In this document: in pieces, positions 14,374 to 24,759 of the stretch
How the letters are laid out: each line of letters opens with the position of its first letter
Numbering within the stretch: the stretch's first letter is position 1
Origin: Bathymodiolus thermophilus thioautotrophic gill symbiont
GTDB lineage: Bacteria > Pseudomonadota > Gammaproteobacteria > PS1 > Pseudothioglobaceae
Assembly: GCF_003711265.1 (NCBI RefSeq)
Contig: NZ_CP024634.1
Coordinates: forward strand, 1-64,000
Length of the DNA: 64,000 nt
Reading direction: 5' to 3'
The notes under the pieces: model-generated
Databases searched by the model: none
What the model saw: the letters and a program-made list of their open reading frames with translations, nothing else
Told to the model about the DNA's origin: nothing
Program-made: the position numbers and the translations under genes

Positions 14374-15015
14374 ATGAAAGGATTGTTTATTAGCGGTAGC
14401 GGCACCAATGTGGGAAAAACCTTGATTGCCAGTTATATCATTAAAGCACTGAGTGTGAAATACACGGTTGTGGCAAGAAAACCCATTGAAAGCGATTGCA
14501 TAAAAACCGCTGATGGTTTAATGCCCAAAGATGCGGTATTACTGAACAATTTGTGTGCAAATCCAGAGCCGATCAGTGCTGTGTGCAAATTTCGATTTGA
14601 AGCCTGTGTGAGTGGTGAGAAAGCCAGTGCAGAGCAAGGTATTATTGTTAAATTACAAGATTTAGTTGATGCGGTGCAACCCATAAATGATGATGATTTT
14701 GTTGTGGTTGAGGGTGCAGGTGGCATTTATTCCCCCATTGCACAACAAGCATTAAACAGTGACTTAGCATTGGCACTAAAACTACCAGTGGTAATCGTGG
14801 TCAAAGATGAACTGGGTGCCATCAATCAAGCATTATTGAGCATCAATGCTGCCAAAAAACACAAATTGAATATTGTTATGTTGGTGCTTAACCAAATTAC
14901 ACCTAATGACTTAGGTAACGAAGAAGCGTTGAAGGCTTATACAGATATTGAAGTGGTAACTTTCAATCAAAACAAAATAGGCAACTTTAACACCAAGGTG
15001 ATGGCGTTAATCTAA
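14374..15015 (+). CDS. bioD: Dethiobiotin synthetase
   Basis: The 213-residue enzyme carries out the ATP- and CO2-dependent ring closure of diaminopelargonate in biotin synthesis. The P-loop SGSGTNVGKT spans residues 7-16; the substrate and metal segments RKPIES and VVEGAGGIYSPI are present. I start at 14374 (MKGLFISGSGTN) rather than the in-frame ATG at 14272, because the extra 34 residues have no family counterpart. No other bio gene is nearby. The 3' end overlaps the converging sspB gene by nine bases. Confidence 0.9.
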   Translation: MKGLFISGSGTNVGKTLIASYIIKALSVKYTVVARKPIESDCIKTADGLMPKDAVLLNNLCANPEPISAVCKFRFEACVSGEKASAEQGIIVKLQDLVDAVQPINDDDFVVVEGAGGIYSPIAQQALNSDLALALKLPVVIVVKDELGAINQALLSINAAKKHKLNIVMLVLNQITPNDLGNEEALKAYTDIEVVTFNQNKIGNFNTKVMALI

Positions 15016-15366
15016 TATAGTTAAAGTTGGCTTTTTTTGCTCTTTTTTTGGCGGCACTTGATCTTTTTCAAAAAACATACCTTCACCATTTTCACCCGCA
15101 TAAATAGTTAAAACCGCATTGATGGGTGCGAAAATATCATGGGATTTCCCCTCAAAGCGTGCTTTGAAGGATATCGATTCATTATCTATAACCAAGGCAT
15201 TGGTTGCATGATTGGCGATATTGAGTACAATTTTCCCTTGCTGAATAAAAGGTTTTGGTACCACAACATTTGATTCTGAACAATCAACCAAAATGTGTGG
15301 CGTTAGCCCAGAATCTTCCATCCATTGATGATAAGCTCTAACAAGATAAGGCGCTACAGAAGTCAT
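15007..15366 (-). CDS. sspB: ClpXP protease specificity factor SspB
   Basis: The 119-residue adaptor delivers ssrA-tagged proteins to ClpXP. The substrate-binding domain occupies about residues 1-95 (PYLVRAYHQWMEDSGLTPHI, then VLNIANHATN, then FSAR-like FKARFEG). A charged linker leads to the C-terminal ClpX-binding tail, here KKPTLTILD, close to the LRVVK-type tail of the family. Shorter than E. coli SspB (165) because the linker is reduced. It lies 28 bases after sspA, the conserved pairing. Confidence 0.92.
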   Translation of the reverse strand: MTSVAPYLVRAYHQWMEDSGLTPHILVDCSESNVVVPKPFIQQGKIVLNIANHATNALVIDNESISFKARFEGKSHDIFAPINAVLTIYAGENGEGMFFEKDQVPPKKEQKKPTLTILD

Positions 15367-15394
15367 AAGTTACCTGCCATTAGTTAAATGATGT

Positions 15395-16024
15395 TTAGTT
15401 GTATTCTTTTTCGCAATCGGTCAAACTTTCTTTAAAACTGCTTCTTGTAAATAGATGATTTGCATACTCAGTAACAGCCTTTCCGGGCGCACCTAAGTCA
15501 ATATCAAGTTTTTTCAAACGCCATAATAATGTCGCTAAACAAGCATCAACAATTGTCATGTCATCGCTCTTAAAGAAAGTTTTGTATTCAAATAAAGGCA
15601 CCAATTCAATCAAGCTATTTTTAAGCAGTTTTCTGGCTGCATTGGCTTCTTTTTCATTGCCAGTTTCAATAATTTTAACCTGCTTAAACCAACTGTCAGA
15701 AGCCCTTGTAAATCTAAAAATAAGTAAGCGTTTTTCTGATTTTTCAATCGGGTCAACTGGCAACAATGGTGGGAAAGGAAAGCGTTCATCTAGGTATTCC
15801 ATAATTACCGAAAGATCGTATAAAACGATACCACGGTCAAATAAAGTAGGTAGTGTTTGACCGGGGCTACGCTCTAAAATTTCTTCAGGCATTTTTTCGA
15901 CTTCTAAAACCACCACTTCTCTTTCGATGTTTTTTTCTGCCATAATAAAACGCACTGTATGTGATTCTATTTCATCGTTAGAAGAATAAAGAATGGTTGA
16001 AGATGGATTTGGTTTGCTTATCAT
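15395..16024 (-). CDS. sspA: Stringent starvation protein A
   Basis: The 209-residue glutathione-S-transferase-fold protein binds RNA polymerase and modulates transcription under stress. The thioredoxin-like N-terminal half has LYSSNDEIESHTVRFIMAEK and ends in LYDLSVIMEYLDERFP; the helical C-terminal half has the conserved TIVDACLATLLWRL. It precedes sspB and follows the petABC genes, the usual beta/gammaproteobacterial order. A terminator-like hairpin in the gap to petC suggests at least partly separate expression. Confidence 0.92.
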   Translation of the reverse strand: MISKPNPSSTILYSSNDEIESHTVRFIMAEKNIEREVVVLEVEKMPEEILERSPGQTLPTLFDRGIVLYDLSVIMEYLDERFPFPPLLPVDPIEKSEKRLLIFRFTRASDSWFKQVKIIETGNEKEANAARKLLKNSLIELVPLFEYKTFFKSDDMTIVDACLATLLWRLKKLDIDLGAPGKAVTEYANHLFTRSSFKESLTDCEKEYN

Positions 16025-16043
16025 AATATTTGTCCTTGGAAAT

Positions 16044-16079
16044 AAAAAAAAACAGTATTTCTTATTGAAACACTGTTTT
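16044..16079 (-). terminator. Terminator after petC
   Basis: On the minus strand AAAACAGTGTTTC, loop AATAA, and GAAATACTGTTTTTTTTT form a long stem with a single G-U pair and a T tail, 20 bases after the petC stop. It closes the cytochrome bc1 operon or attenuates read-through to sspA. Confidence 0.8.
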
Positions 16080-16099
16080 GTATTAAAAAATGAGATTAA

Positions 16100-16969
16100 T
16101 TAGTCCTTGGCCTTCCATTTACCGTATTTAACATCTCTCCAATATTCTTTTTTCAATAAATAAGAAAGAATAAAGAGGATGAATAAAAAGCCTAATACTT
16201 TATAACCTAAGTCAACGCGTATCAATTTTGCAGGTTCGCCAACATAGTCTAAAAAGTTAGTAATGTCACGCACATCTTGGTTAAATTCTGGTGTTGATTT
16301 GCTCTGCTTAAGATACCATAAGACATCTGGCATAGAGACATTGGCCAAAACTTTATTGTTCACGCCAAAGGGACGAGTGTCGTCTTTGTAAAAACTACGC
16401 AAATAGGTGTAAATCCAATCGGTACCTTTAGAGCGAGCAACCAGAGACAAGTCGGGCGGCGTTGAACCGAACCAAATTTTCGCCCCCTTTTCCGATATTG
16501 CCGCAACTACTGGAGAGCCAACTTTTTCTGTGTTAAATATAAGGTCTTTTTCAACTATTTTGTCGGTTGCCTTACTTAAGTTCTCTTCAATTTGACTAGC
16601 GGAAAGCTTGTCAAGTAATGTTTTTGCTTGTTTAGCATCTTTCACAGGGTTGTCAACTGCATTTGCAAGTGCTTGTAAATCAGCAACACTTAATGGTTTT
16701 TTGTCTAACAAATTTGCTTTTGCTTGCTCATAAGCCTTGACTGTGTCGCTTAAAAATAAATCTTTACCAATGCGGTTGTAACGCATAAAAGAAATTGAGT
16801 GGCAACCTGAGCAATAATTCATAAACAATTTCGCACCATTTTGCAGTGATTTTTGATCGCTGATATCTGTATCAGCGTGGTCAAGATGTATTTCACTATT
16901 TGCTAAAAGATTGAAAGAGATGGTTAAGCCCGCTAAGACAGACGCTGTCGTTGTTAATAATTTTTTCAT
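16100..16969 (-). CDS. petC: Ubiquinol-cytochrome c reductase, cytochrome c1 subunit
   Basis: The 289-residue periplasm-facing subunit carries electrons from the Rieske centre to soluble cytochrome c. A signal peptide (1 to about 24, ending LLANS) is followed by the heme attachment site CSGCH (53-57). The Met-ligand region lies in the second half, and a C-terminal anchor (VLGFLFILFILSYLL) plus a basic tail ends the protein. It is about 40 residues longer than many homologues because of a Lys/Ala-rich insert at roughly 70-150. The start lies one base after the petB stop, so the genes are co-transcribed. Confidence 0.95.
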   Translation of the reverse strand: MKKLLTTTASVLAGLTISFNLLANSEIHLDHADTDISDQKSLQNGAKLFMNYCSGCHSISFMRYNRIGKDLFLSDTVKAYEQAKANLLDKKPLSVADLQALANAVDNPVKDAKQAKTLLDKLSASQIEENLSKATDKIVEKDLIFNTEKVGSPVVAAISEKGAKIWFGSTPPDLSLVARSKGTDWIYTYLRSFYKDDTRPFGVNNKVLANVSMPDVLWYLKQSKSTPEFNQDVRDITNFLDYVGEPAKLIRVDLGYKVLGFLFILFILSYLLKKEYWRDVKYGKWKAKD

Positions 16970-16970
16970 T

Positions 16971-18197
16971 TTATTTCCCCGTTACTCTTTTAGGCACTTC
17001 TTTGGTTTTTCCAATAGAAGTAAACCATGGCATTAAGATAAAGAAGCCAAAGTAGGTTGCAGTGAAAACTTGCGCTAACAAGGCATTCATTGGCGTTACT
17101 GACTGCATACCTAAATAACCTAAGCAAACAAAACTAATTACAAAGATACCTAAGGCATACTTATATGGTGCTGAGCGATATCTAATTGATTTCACTTTAG
17201 AGCGATCCAGCCACGGTAGAGCCAATAAAATTAATAACGCTGCAAACATACCAACAACACCTGGGAATTGCGATCCAAACATGGGTGGAATGGCTCTTAA
17301 TACGGAATAGAAAGGTGTTAAATACCAAAGTGGCGCAATGTGGCTAGGGGTTTGCAATGGATTGGCTTCAATAAAGTTGGCATGCTCTAAGAAGTAACCG
17401 TTCATTGCGGGTGCAAAAAATACCACAGCAGAGAAAATCATCAAAAATCCTACCACACCAACAATGTCTTTAACGCTGTAGTATGGGTGGAATGGAATGC
17501 CGTCTTTTGGAATGCCGTTTTTGTCTTTATTCTTTTTAATTTCAACACCATCTGGGTTGTTTGAGCCAACTGCATGTAATGCTACAATGTGCAAAAATAC
17601 CAATACAACTAAGATAAGCGGCAAGGCAATCACATGTAATGAAAAGAAGCGATTTAGCGCTGGGTCACCAACAGCATAGTCGCCTAAAATCCACACCAAC
17701 AAGTCGGGGCCAATAAAGGGAACGGAGCCAAATAGTGAGATAATTACTTGTGCACCCCAATAGGACATTTGACCCCATGGCAGAACATAGCCCATAAATG
17801 CTTCAGCCATTAGTGCAATGTATAAAATCATACCTAAAATCCAAATCAACTCTCGTGGCGATTTGTATGAGCCGTAAAGCAACCCACGATACATGTGCAG
17901 ATAAATGACAACAAAGAACGCTGATGCACCTGTTGAGTGTAGATAACGAATTAACCAACCCCAGTTTACATCACGCATAATGTATTCAACCGAAGCAAAA
18001 GCATGTAGTTCATCAGGCTTGAAGTGCATGGTTAAAAAGATACCAGTAACAATTTGCATTACCAGTACCAACATGGCTAACGAGCCAAAGAAGTACCAAA
18101 AATTAAAATTTCTTGGCGTGTAATATTCTGCCAAATGTTCATTCCAAACTTTAGTTAACGGAAATCTTTGATCAATCCAGTTTTTATTATTGTCCAT
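16971..18197 (-). CDS. petB: Ubiquinol-cytochrome c reductase, cytochrome b subunit
   Basis: The 408-residue integral membrane protein has about eight helices and binds the two b hemes. Heme-ligand His pairs are in LHSTGASAFFVVIYLHMYRG and LHVIALPLILVVLVFLHIVA. The Qo-site loop reads IAPLWYLTPFYS: the glutamate of the mitochondrial PEWY motif is replaced, as in other beta/gammaproteobacterial proteins. Gene order petA-petB-petC with gaps of 1-9 bases indicates one operon for the quinol-oxidising respiratory complex. Confidence 0.97.
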   Translation of the reverse strand: MDNNKNWIDQRFPLTKVWNEHLAEYYTPRNFNFWYFFGSLAMLVLVMQIVTGIFLTMHFKPDELHAFASVEYIMRDVNWGWLIRYLHSTGASAFFVVIYLHMYRGLLYGSYKSPRELIWILGMILYIALMAEAFMGYVLPWGQMSYWGAQVIISLFGSVPFIGPDLLVWILGDYAVGDPALNRFFSLHVIALPLILVVLVFLHIVALHAVGSNNPDGVEIKKNKDKNGIPKDGIPFHPYYSVKDIVGVVGFLMIFSAVVFFAPAMNGYFLEHANFIEANPLQTPSHIAPLWYLTPFYSVLRAIPPMFGSQFPGVVGMFAALLILLALPWLDRSKVKSIRYRSAPYKYALGIFVISFVCLGYLGMQSVTPMNALLAQVFTATYFGFFILMPWFTSIGKTKEVPKRVTGK

Positions 18198-18206
18198 TAT
18201 TTGCTC

Positions 18207-18803
18207 CTATGCTTTTGGGTCAACACCAATTTGAATTAACGAATCAGATACAAAATGATAAGGTGGAATCACCAAATTAGTCGGTGCCGGAACGCCTGCA
18301 TAAACACGACCTGCCAAGTCAAACTTAGAGCCATGACATGGGCAGTAAAACCCACCCTTCCAAGCATCACCACCAAGGTCGGCTGCACCAAGTTCTGGAC
18401 GGTAAGTTGGTGAACAACCAAGGTGAGTGCAAACACCAACAATCACGGCAACCTCAGGGTTTATTGAACGATGAATATTTTTAGCGTATTCTGGCTGTTG
18501 AGAGGTTTCTGAACTGCTTGGGTCGGTTAATATACCGTCTAAAGTGCTTAAATTTGAAAGTGTGGTTTTGTCGCGTCTAAAAATCCAAACAGGTTTTTTG
18601 CGCCATAATACGCGAACCAATTGCCCTTCTTTAAGTTTTTTGATGTTAACCTCAACGGGTGCGCCAGCAGCTTTGGCTCTAGCAGAAGGATTCCAAGTGG
18701 ATAAAAACGGCCATGCCACAAAGCCAACACCAACTGCACCAACTACACTTGTAGCTTGGGTTAGAAAGCGTCTTTTCTTAAGGTCTATTGTTTGTTCTGA
18801 CAT
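18207..18803 (-). CDS. petA: Ubiquinol-cytochrome c reductase, Rieske iron-sulfur subunit
   Basis: The 198-residue subunit carries the 2Fe-2S centre that accepts electrons from quinol. Cluster-binding boxes are CTHLGC and CPCHGS, each supplying one Cys and one His. The N-terminus has a twin-arginine-like KKRRFLTQ followed by one hydrophobic helix, the uncleaved Tat anchor of the family. I start at 18803 (MSEQTIDLKK) because AGGAAA lies upstream and 19 extra residues from an upstream ATG have no family support. First gene of petABC. Confidence 0.95.
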   Translation of the reverse strand: MSEQTIDLKKRRFLTQATSVVGAVGVGFVAWPFLSTWNPSARAKAAGAPVEVNIKKLKEGQLVRVLWRKKPVWIFRRDKTTLSNLSTLDGILTDPSSSETSQQPEYAKNIHRSINPEVAVIVGVCTHLGCSPTYRPELGAADLGGDAWKGGFYCPCHGSKFDLAGRVYAGVPAPTNLVIPPYHFVSDSLIQIGVDPKA

Positions 18804-18899
18804 AAGATTACTATTTCCTGTATGAATAAGTGTTATTTTATTTTTGAAATAAAAACCCAATAATTATAATGTATATTAACTTTAAATAATATAAATATT

Positions 18900-19202
18900 T
18901 TAATATTCATGCAAATCAATTTTAACAATCACTTTTTCTATTTTTGTATGTAGTGCCACCTGTTTGAGTGCATTTAGCAAAACATCAGGTTGTTTTTGCA
19001 CACGAAAAGCCAGCGCTTGATTGTGGGTAACAAAGGTGGCGGTATTGTTGTCAATAGTACATAAAGACAGCGATTTAAAGGCTTCTGGCAGGTACGCTGA
19101 GAGTTGCTGATTAAGTTCGTTCAGCGCTCTAGCTCGTGCAAACATTTGTCCCAACGCACCTTGTGGGGTAAAACCTGCTAAATTTGTTATTTTTTTAGAC
19201 AT
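18900..19202 (-). CDS. dciA: DciA-type helicase-loading protein (DUF721)
   Basis: The 100-residue protein matches the DUF721/DciA pattern: LNQQLSAYLPEAFKSLSLCTIDNNTATFVTHNQALAFRVQ, with a KH-like alpha-beta fold. DciA is the ancestral bacterial loader of the replicative helicase DnaB in lineages lacking DnaC. Placement divergent from secA is the usual gammaproteobacterial context and supports the call. The short length, without a long tail, is normal. Expression probably starts from the 109-base gap shared with secA. Confidence 0.85.
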   Translation of the reverse strand: MSKKITNLAGFTPQGALGQMFARARALNELNQQLSAYLPEAFKSLSLCTIDNNTATFVTHNQALAFRVQKQPDVLLNALKQVALHTKIEKVIVKIDLHEY

Positions 19203-19311
19203 TTATACCTTAAAAATCAAAAAAGAATGCTAATGCATTAAAGAATGGTGTATATCATAACATCTGCGAGTAAAATGGAGCCACTTTTAAAATCATATTT
19301 CAATAAATTTA

Positions 19312-22011
19312 ATGAATATTATAAATAAATTGGCAGCCAAGGTTGTTGGCTCTCGCAATGACCGATTGGTAAAAAAACTGACTAAAACAGTTGCAAGCGT
19401 TAATGCATTTGAGCCCGCATTGCAAGCACTAGATGACAAAATGCTCAGTGCCAAAACACAAGAATTCAAACAAAAAGTTGAAAACCAAGAAACATTAGAT
19501 TCTTTATTGCCAGAAGCCTTTGCAGTTGTGCGTGAGGCCAGCGTTAGAGTTTTAGAACTTAGGCATCATGATGTGCAAATGATTGGTGGCATGGTATTAC
19601 ACAACGGCAACATTGCAGAAATGGGTACAGGTGAAGGTAAAACTTTGGTGGCAACACTTCCGGCTTATCTCAATGCATTAACCGGTAAAGGTGTTCATAT
19701 TGTTACTGTGAATGATTATTTAGCAGTGCGTGATGCTCAGTGGATGGGCAAAGTATTTGAGTTTTTAGGGTTGAGCGTTGGTATTGTTACTTCAAATATG
19801 CCACCAGAAGACAAAAAAGATGCTTACAACTGCGACATTGTTTATGCCACTAATAACGAGTTAGGTTTTGATTATTTAAGAGACAATATGGCGTTTACCA
19901 CTGAGCAAAAAGTGCAACGCAGCCCTAACTTTGCTATTATTGACGAAGTTGACTCTATTTTGATTGATGAGGCGAGAACGCCGCTCATTATTTCTGGGCC
20001 AGCAGATGATTATGCTGAGATTTATCAAGCAACCAACCAAATGATTCCAAGTTTTACTGAGCAAATCGAAACTGGCGAAGGCAAAGAAGTGGTGGTTGAA
20101 AAGGCTGGCGATTACACAATTGACGAGAAAAACAAGCAAGTGTTTTTAACCGACGATGGACACAATAAGGCAGAAGAACTGCTAATCAATGCGGGCGTTT
20201 TGCCAGAAGGTGCGAGTTTGTATGATGCCAGCAATATTTTATTGATGCAACATATTAATTCGGCGTTGCGTGCCCATATGTTGTTTCATAAAGACGATCA
20301 TTATATTGTGAATGACGATGAAGTTGTTATTGTTGATGAATTTACAGGGAGAACCATGCCGGGGCGTCGCTGGTCTGAAGGTTTGCATCAGGCGATTGAA
20401 GCCAAAGAAGGTGTGAGCATTAAAAAAGAAAACCAAACACTGGCATCCATTACTTTCCAAAATTATTTTAGATTGTATGGCAAACTCTCAGGTATGACCG
20501 GTACAGCAGATACTGAGGCGGTTGAATTTCAAGCAATTTATAATTTAGAAACCACAGTTGTCCCGTCAAATAAGCCCTCTGCACGAAACGATATGTCCGA
20601 CCAAATTTATTTAACTTTGGGTGAAAAATTAGAAGCAATCGCCAAAGATGTAGAAAATTGTCAAAAGATAGGACAACCCGTTTTAGTCGGCACCAGTAGC
20701 ATTGAAAACTCTGAGGCAATCTCAGAATTACTCACCAGTAAAAAAATTAAACACGAAGTTTTGAACGCTAAACAGCATGAGCGTGAAGCGCAAATTATTG
20801 CCAATGCAGGTAGTATTGGCGCAGTGACTATTGCCACCAATATGGCAGGACGAGGCACAGATATTGTACTGGGCGGTAAGTTAGAAGGAGAAACAACAGA
20901 TAAGCAAAAAGCCGATTGGCAAGTGCAACATGATGAAGTTATTAAAGCAGGCGGATTGCATATTGTCGGCACCGAACGCAATGAATCACGCCGTGTAGAT
21001 AATCAATTACGCGGTCGCTCAGGCCGTCAAGGTGATGTCGGCTCAACCCGTTTTTACCTGTCGTTAGAAGATGATTTAATGCGTATTTTTGCCAGTGAAA
21101 AAATGGCAACAATGATGCAACGACTGGGCATGGAAAAAGGCGAAGCAATTGAACATAAAATGGTCAATCGTGCCATTGAAAACGCACAGAAAAAAGTCGA
21201 AGGTATGCATTATGATTCCCGCAAACATCTCTTAGAATATGATGATGTATCCAATGACCAGCGTAAAGTTGTGTATGGATTGCGTGATGAACTGATGAGC
21301 GTTGACAATGTGCAAGATAGATTTATTGCCATGCGCAAAACCGTTATCAGCAACTTGTTCAGCAATTATATTTCGACTGCACAAACCGAAGAAGACTGGG
21401 ATATTGAAGGCTTACACCACGCCCTACAATCAGATTATGCCGCAGATTTCCCTATACAAGAATGGTTGGATGAAGGCGTAGATGTAGATGAATTAGAATC
21501 CAGAGTTGAGCAAGGCTTGACACAGATTTTTACTTACAAGGAAGGAATTATTGGCAGCAAACAGATGCGTGATTTTGAAAAAGCAGTCATGCTACAAACT
21601 TTAGATCACTTCTGGAAGGAGCATTTAGCCGCCATGGATTACTTACGCCAAAGCATCAATTTGCGTGGCTACGCACAAAAAAATCCAACTCAAGAATACA
21701 AGCGCGAATCCTTCATCATGTTCACAGCACTCCTAGACACCATTGACCTTGAAATTGTTAAAGCACTTTCAAGCGTTACCCTGAATGCAGAAAGTAGCGC
21801 CGACGACATCGAGCAACAAAATAACGAAGAAGCCTCAGCAACCCACGACACCCTCCTAGAAGAGCCCATCCAGCCCCAAGAAGTCATCACTACAAACAAC
21901 GAAACCGACGACAACCACCCACAAACCTATCAACGCATTGGCGCAAAAGTAGGCCGCAACGACCCATGTCCTTGTGGCTCTGGCAAAAAATACAAAAATT
22001 GCCATGGCTAA
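19312..22011 (+). CDS. secA: Preprotein translocase ATPase SecA
   Basis: The 899-residue motor drives unfolded proteins through SecYEG. It has Walker A GTGEGKT (just before [12 protein letters not shown]), the [14 protein letters not shown] Walker B region, the [19 protein letters not shown] segment, NMAGRGTDI in the second nucleotide-binding fold, and the C-terminal zinc/SecB-binding box [14 protein letters not shown]. The region just before the zinc box is acidic and rich in C-ending codons, unlike the rest. Its stop overlaps the anmK start by eight bases. Confidence 0.99.
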   Translation: MNIINKLAAKVVGSRNDRLVKKLTKTVASVNAFEPALQALDDKMLSAKTQEFKQKVENQETLDSLLPEAFAVVREASVRVLELRHHDVQMIGGMVLHNGNIAEMGTGEGKTLVATLPAYLNALTGKGVHIVTVNDYLAVRDAQWMGKVFEFLGLSVGIVTSNMPPEDKKDAYNCDIVYATNNELGFDYLRDNMAFTTEQKVQRSPNFAIIDEVDSILIDEARTPLIISGPADDYAEIYQATNQMIPSFTEQIETGEGKEVVVEKAGDYTIDEKNKQVFLTDDGHNKAEELLINAGVLPEGASLYDASNILLMQHINSALRAHMLFHKDDHYIVNDDEVVIVDEFTGRTMPGRRWSEGLHQAIEAKEGVSIKKENQTLASITFQNYFRLYGKLSGMTGTADTEAVEFQAIYNLETTVVPSNKPSARNDMSDQIYLTLGEKLEAIAKDVENCQKIGQPVLVGTSSIENSEAISELLTSKKIKHEVLNAKQHEREAQIIANAGSIGAVTIATNMAGRGTDIVLGGKLEGETTDKQKADWQVQHDEVIKAGGLHIVGTERNESRRVDNQLRGRSGRQGDVGSTRFYLSLEDDLMRIFASEKMATMMQRLGMEKGEAIEHKMVNRAIENAQKKVEGMHYDSRKHLLEYDDVSNDQRKVVYGLRDELMSVDNVQDRFIAMRKTVISNLFSNYISTAQTEEDWDIEGLHHALQSDYAADFPIQEWLDEGVDVDELESRVEQGLTQIFTYKEGIIGSKQMRDFEKAVMLQTLDHFWKEHLAAMDYLRQSINLRGYAQKNPTQEYKRESFIMFTALLDTIDLEIVKALSSVTLNAESSADDIEQQNNEEASATHDTLLEEPIQPQEVITTNNETDDNHPQTYQRIGAKVGRNDPCPCGSGKKYKNCHG

Positions 22012-23089
22012 CCCCCCCAATTATTATATTGGACTTATGTCAGGCACCAGCATGGACGGTGTTGATGGCGTTATTGTTGATGAATTGGGTAAAAAAATAT
22101 TGACCCAATCGCATTTGCCCTATCCCGATAAGTTAAAACAAAACCTGTTAAAACTTACCCAAAATTCAACTACTTCATTGGCAAATCTTGCCCAGATTGA
22201 TATTGAAGTGGCACACTGTTTTGCCAATGTGGCAAATACTTTGTTACAACAATTAAAACTTAGCGCTACAAGCGTTCAAGCAATTGGCTCACATGGGCAA
22301 ACTATTTTCCACCAAGGCGGCGTTTACTCAATGCAAATTGGACACGGCGCTTTGATTGCTGAGCAAACAGGTATTACCACAGTGGCTGATTTTCGCATGC
22401 AAGATGTGGCTGCCGGCGGGCAAGGTGCGCCACTTACGCCGTTTTATCATCAACATTTGTTAGATGAAAAAGACGGCGTTGTCATTAATTTAGGTGGTAT
22501 CGCCAATACCACCATTGTCAAAAACAATCAAGTTATCGGATTTGACACAGGTCCTGCCAACACCCTGCTAGACAACTGGATAAAACAGCATAAAAATCTA
22601 GATTACGACCGTGATGGACTTTGGTCACGCACTGGCTCGGTGGACAAAACTTTATTAACTGCAATGCTTGCTGATGATTATTTTCAACAATCACACCCAA
22701 AAAGCACAGGTCCAGAATATTTTAATTTAAACTGGTTATCACGCTACCTAGATGGCGACGAAGCCCCCGAAGATGTGCAAAGAACACTCATGGAGCTAAC
22801 CGTAATAAGCATTTCCGCAAGCATCCCCATAGGCGCTAATGTGTATTTATGTGGTGGCGGTGTGCATAATTTGTTTTTATTTGAACGCCTAGTGGAACAA
22901 AACCCCAACAACAAAGTAACATCAACCAATGATTTAGGCGTATCCGCAGACTATGTAGAAGCCGCCGCATTCGGTTTTTTTGCCCAAAAAACCTTAGCAG
23001 GCTCACCCTCAAACCTACCCTCAGTAACAGGCGCTCGCAACACACGCATTTTAGGCGGTATTTATCAACACAAAGGTGAAGTATGCTAA
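22004..23089 (+). CDS. anmK: Anhydro-N-acetylmuramic acid kinase
   Basis: The 361-residue sugar kinase converts anhydroMurNAc to MurNAc-6-phosphate in cell-wall recycling. The ATP-binding [12 protein letters not shown] signature opens the protein; [16 protein letters not shown] and [13 protein letters not shown] are conserved active-site blocks. I start at 22004 ([14 protein letters not shown]), overlapping the secA stop (ATGGCTAA); ten extra residues from an ATG at 21974 would lie wholly within secA. It overlaps the next gene by seven bases, indicating translational coupling along this run. Confidence 0.95.
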   Translation: MANPPNYYIGLMSGTSMDGVDGVIVDELGKKILTQSHLPYPDKLKQNLLKLTQNSTTSLANLAQIDIEVAHCFANVANTLLQQLKLSATSVQAIGSHGQTIFHQGGVYSMQIGHGALIAEQTGITTVADFRMQDVAAGGQGAPLTPFYHQHLLDEKDGVVINLGGIANTTIVKNNQVIGFDTGPANTLLDNWIKQHKNLDYDRDGLWSRTGSVDKTLLTAMLADDYFQQSHPKSTGPEYFNLNWLSRYLDGDEAPEDVQRTLMELTVISISASIPIGANVYLCGGGVHNLFLFERLVEQNPNNKVTSTNDLGVSADYVEAAAFGFFAQKTLAGSPSNLPSVTGARNTRILGGIYQHKGEVC

Positions 23090-24717
23090 ATACATTAAAA
23101 ACGCTACTTCGCACTAATGCAGAAACTGAAATACTGGAGTTTAAGACTGCTGGGCAAAATTTTGATAAAAACAAATTGGGTAAATATTTTTCCGCATTAA
23201 GTAATGAAGCAAATCTTGCTAATAAAGAGTGTGCATGGTTGATTCTTGGCATTGATGATGAACACCATATTTCTGGCACAAAAATTACGGATAGCACTTT
23301 AAATGAATATAAGCAGGAGATTGCAAATAACACCTCTCCAACATCCAATTTTATAAACACCCGTCGTGTTAATATCGAGGGAAAACAGGTGTTAATGTTG
23401 CAAATTCCTCCTGCACCAAAAGGTATGCCAGTTGATTGGAAGGGGCATTGTTATGGTAGAGATGGCTCAAGTTTAAGTGCATTAAACAACCAAGAAAGGG
23501 AGCGCATTAGGCTGCAAAATTATGTGCCTGATTGGGGTGAAGAAGTTGTTGAGCGCGCTACAATTGACGACCTTTCTGTTGAGGCAATCAGCGAAGCAAG
23601 AAAACAATTTAAGGTTAAAAACCCAACGCTGGAAATAGAAAAATGGGACGACATAAAGTTTTTAAACAAAGCCAAAATCACCTCCCAAGGAAAAATCACC
23701 AACACGGCTATATTGTTACTTGGAAAGCCAGAATCTGAACACCTTATTAGCCCTGCCGTAGGAAAAATCACTTGGATACTAAAAGATAGAGACAACATTG
23801 AAAAAGATTATGGGCATTTTGGCTGTCCGTTATTACTAAGCGTTAATCAAGTTTATGCCAAAATCAGAAATCTAAAATACCGCTATTTACCCGAAGGTAC
23901 CTTATTTCCTGATGAAGTAGATCAGTTTGATCCCTTTATCATTCGTGAGGCACTAAATAATTGTATTGCACACCAAGACTACACACTAGGTGGGAAAATC
24001 AATTTGGTGGAGCGTGAGGACGGTATTTTGACTTTTGTTAATTCGGGCGCTTTTATTCCCGGATATGTGGAAAAGGTAGTGGCAGCAGATGCACCAGAAA
24101 CATATTATCGCAATCCATTTTTAACAAGCGCTATGGTTGGTTTAGGTATGATTGACACCATTGGCAGTGGTATTAAAAAAATGTTTGTTTTGCAAAAAAA
24201 CAAGTTTTTCCCTTTGCCAAGTTATGATTTAGACAACAATCAAGTTAAGGTTAAAATTATTGGCAAAGTAGTTGATGTTGGCTATGCACGCAGACTTGCA
24301 CAATCGAAAAATGAGCTAACTTTGCAAGACATTATTTTGTTGGATAAAGTGGCAAAAGGCACACCTTTGCTGAATGCTGAAATTAAAATGCTAAGGAGTA
24401 AGAAACTGATTGAAGGGCGCAAACCCAATTTCCATATTTCATCTTTTATTGCAGAATCAATAGGAGAAAAACCTTCTTATATTAAGCACAAGGGCATTGA
24501 TAATGAATATTGTCAAAAAATGATACTTGATTTTTTAAGGAAATTTGGAAGCGGAAATCGGAAAGATTTTGAAGAGATGCTTTTGGATAAGTTGCCTGAT
24601 GTATTAAATCCGCAGCAGAAAAGGAACAAGGTCCGAAACAACTTACAAAGTTTGAAAAAGCAAAAGAAGATAAGTCCTTTTGGCAAACTATGGAAGATGT
24701 CTAACTCTAAAAATTAG
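23083..24717 (+). CDS. Schlafen-type AlbA_2 domain / GHKL ATPase-like regulator
   Basis: The 544-residue protein has an N-terminal AlbA_2 (Schlafen-like, divergent AAA-4) domain: ETEILEFKTAG near 15-25, then WLILGIDDEHHISGT, and GRDGSS. A central GHKL-type ATPase-like module follows (FIIREALNNCIAHQDY, then FVNSGAFIPG), then a C-terminal winged-helix-like segment. Family members are annotated as putative transcriptional regulators or ATP-binding proteins; some act in phage defence, but no function is established for this one. Its start overlaps anmK by seven bases, unusual for a gene of this type, and an 11-bp tandem repeat begins at its stop codon. Confidence 0.8.
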   Translation: MLNTLKTLLRTNAETEILEFKTAGQNFDKNKLGKYFSALSNEANLANKECAWLILGIDDEHHISGTKITDSTLNEYKQEIANNTSPTSNFINTRRVNIEGKQVLMLQIPPAPKGMPVDWKGHCYGRDGSSLSALNNQERERIRLQNYVPDWGEEVVERATIDDLSVEAISEARKQFKVKNPTLEIEKWDDIKFLNKAKITSQGKITNTAILLLGKPESEHLISPAVGKITWILKDRDNIEKDYGHFGCPLLLSVNQVYAKIRNLKYRYLPEGTLFPDEVDQFDPFIIREALNNCIAHQDYTLGGKINLVEREDGILTFVNSGAFIPGYVEKVVAADAPETYYRNPFLTSAMVGLGMIDTIGSGIKKMFVLQKNKFFPLPSYDLDNNQVKVKIIGKVVDVGYARRLAQSKNELTLQDIILLDKVAKGTPLLNAEIKMLRSKKLIEGRKPNFHISSFIAESIGEKPSYIKHKGIDNEYCQKMILDFLRKFGSGNRKDFEEMLLDKLPDVLNPQQKRNKVRNNLQSLKKQKKISPFGKLWKMSNSKN

Positions 24718-24759
24718 ACATTTTTTAGACATTTTTTAGACATTTTTTAGACATTATTT
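24716..24759 (+). repeat. 11-bp tandem repeat at the 3' end of the AlbA_2 gene
   Basis: AGACATTTTTT is repeated three times in direct succession, followed by a partial fourth copy (AGACATTA). The first copy contains the last two bases of the gene's TAG stop. Each unit carries a TAG, and the T runs could also slow transcription. Slippage-prone. Confidence 0.85.

Noticed and set aside
17290-17350. Loss of the PEWY glutamate in cytochrome b (PLWY) as a defect
   Set aside because: Beta/gammaproteobacterial cytochrome b proteins commonly lack this glutamate (PVWY-type), so it is not evidence of a broken complex.
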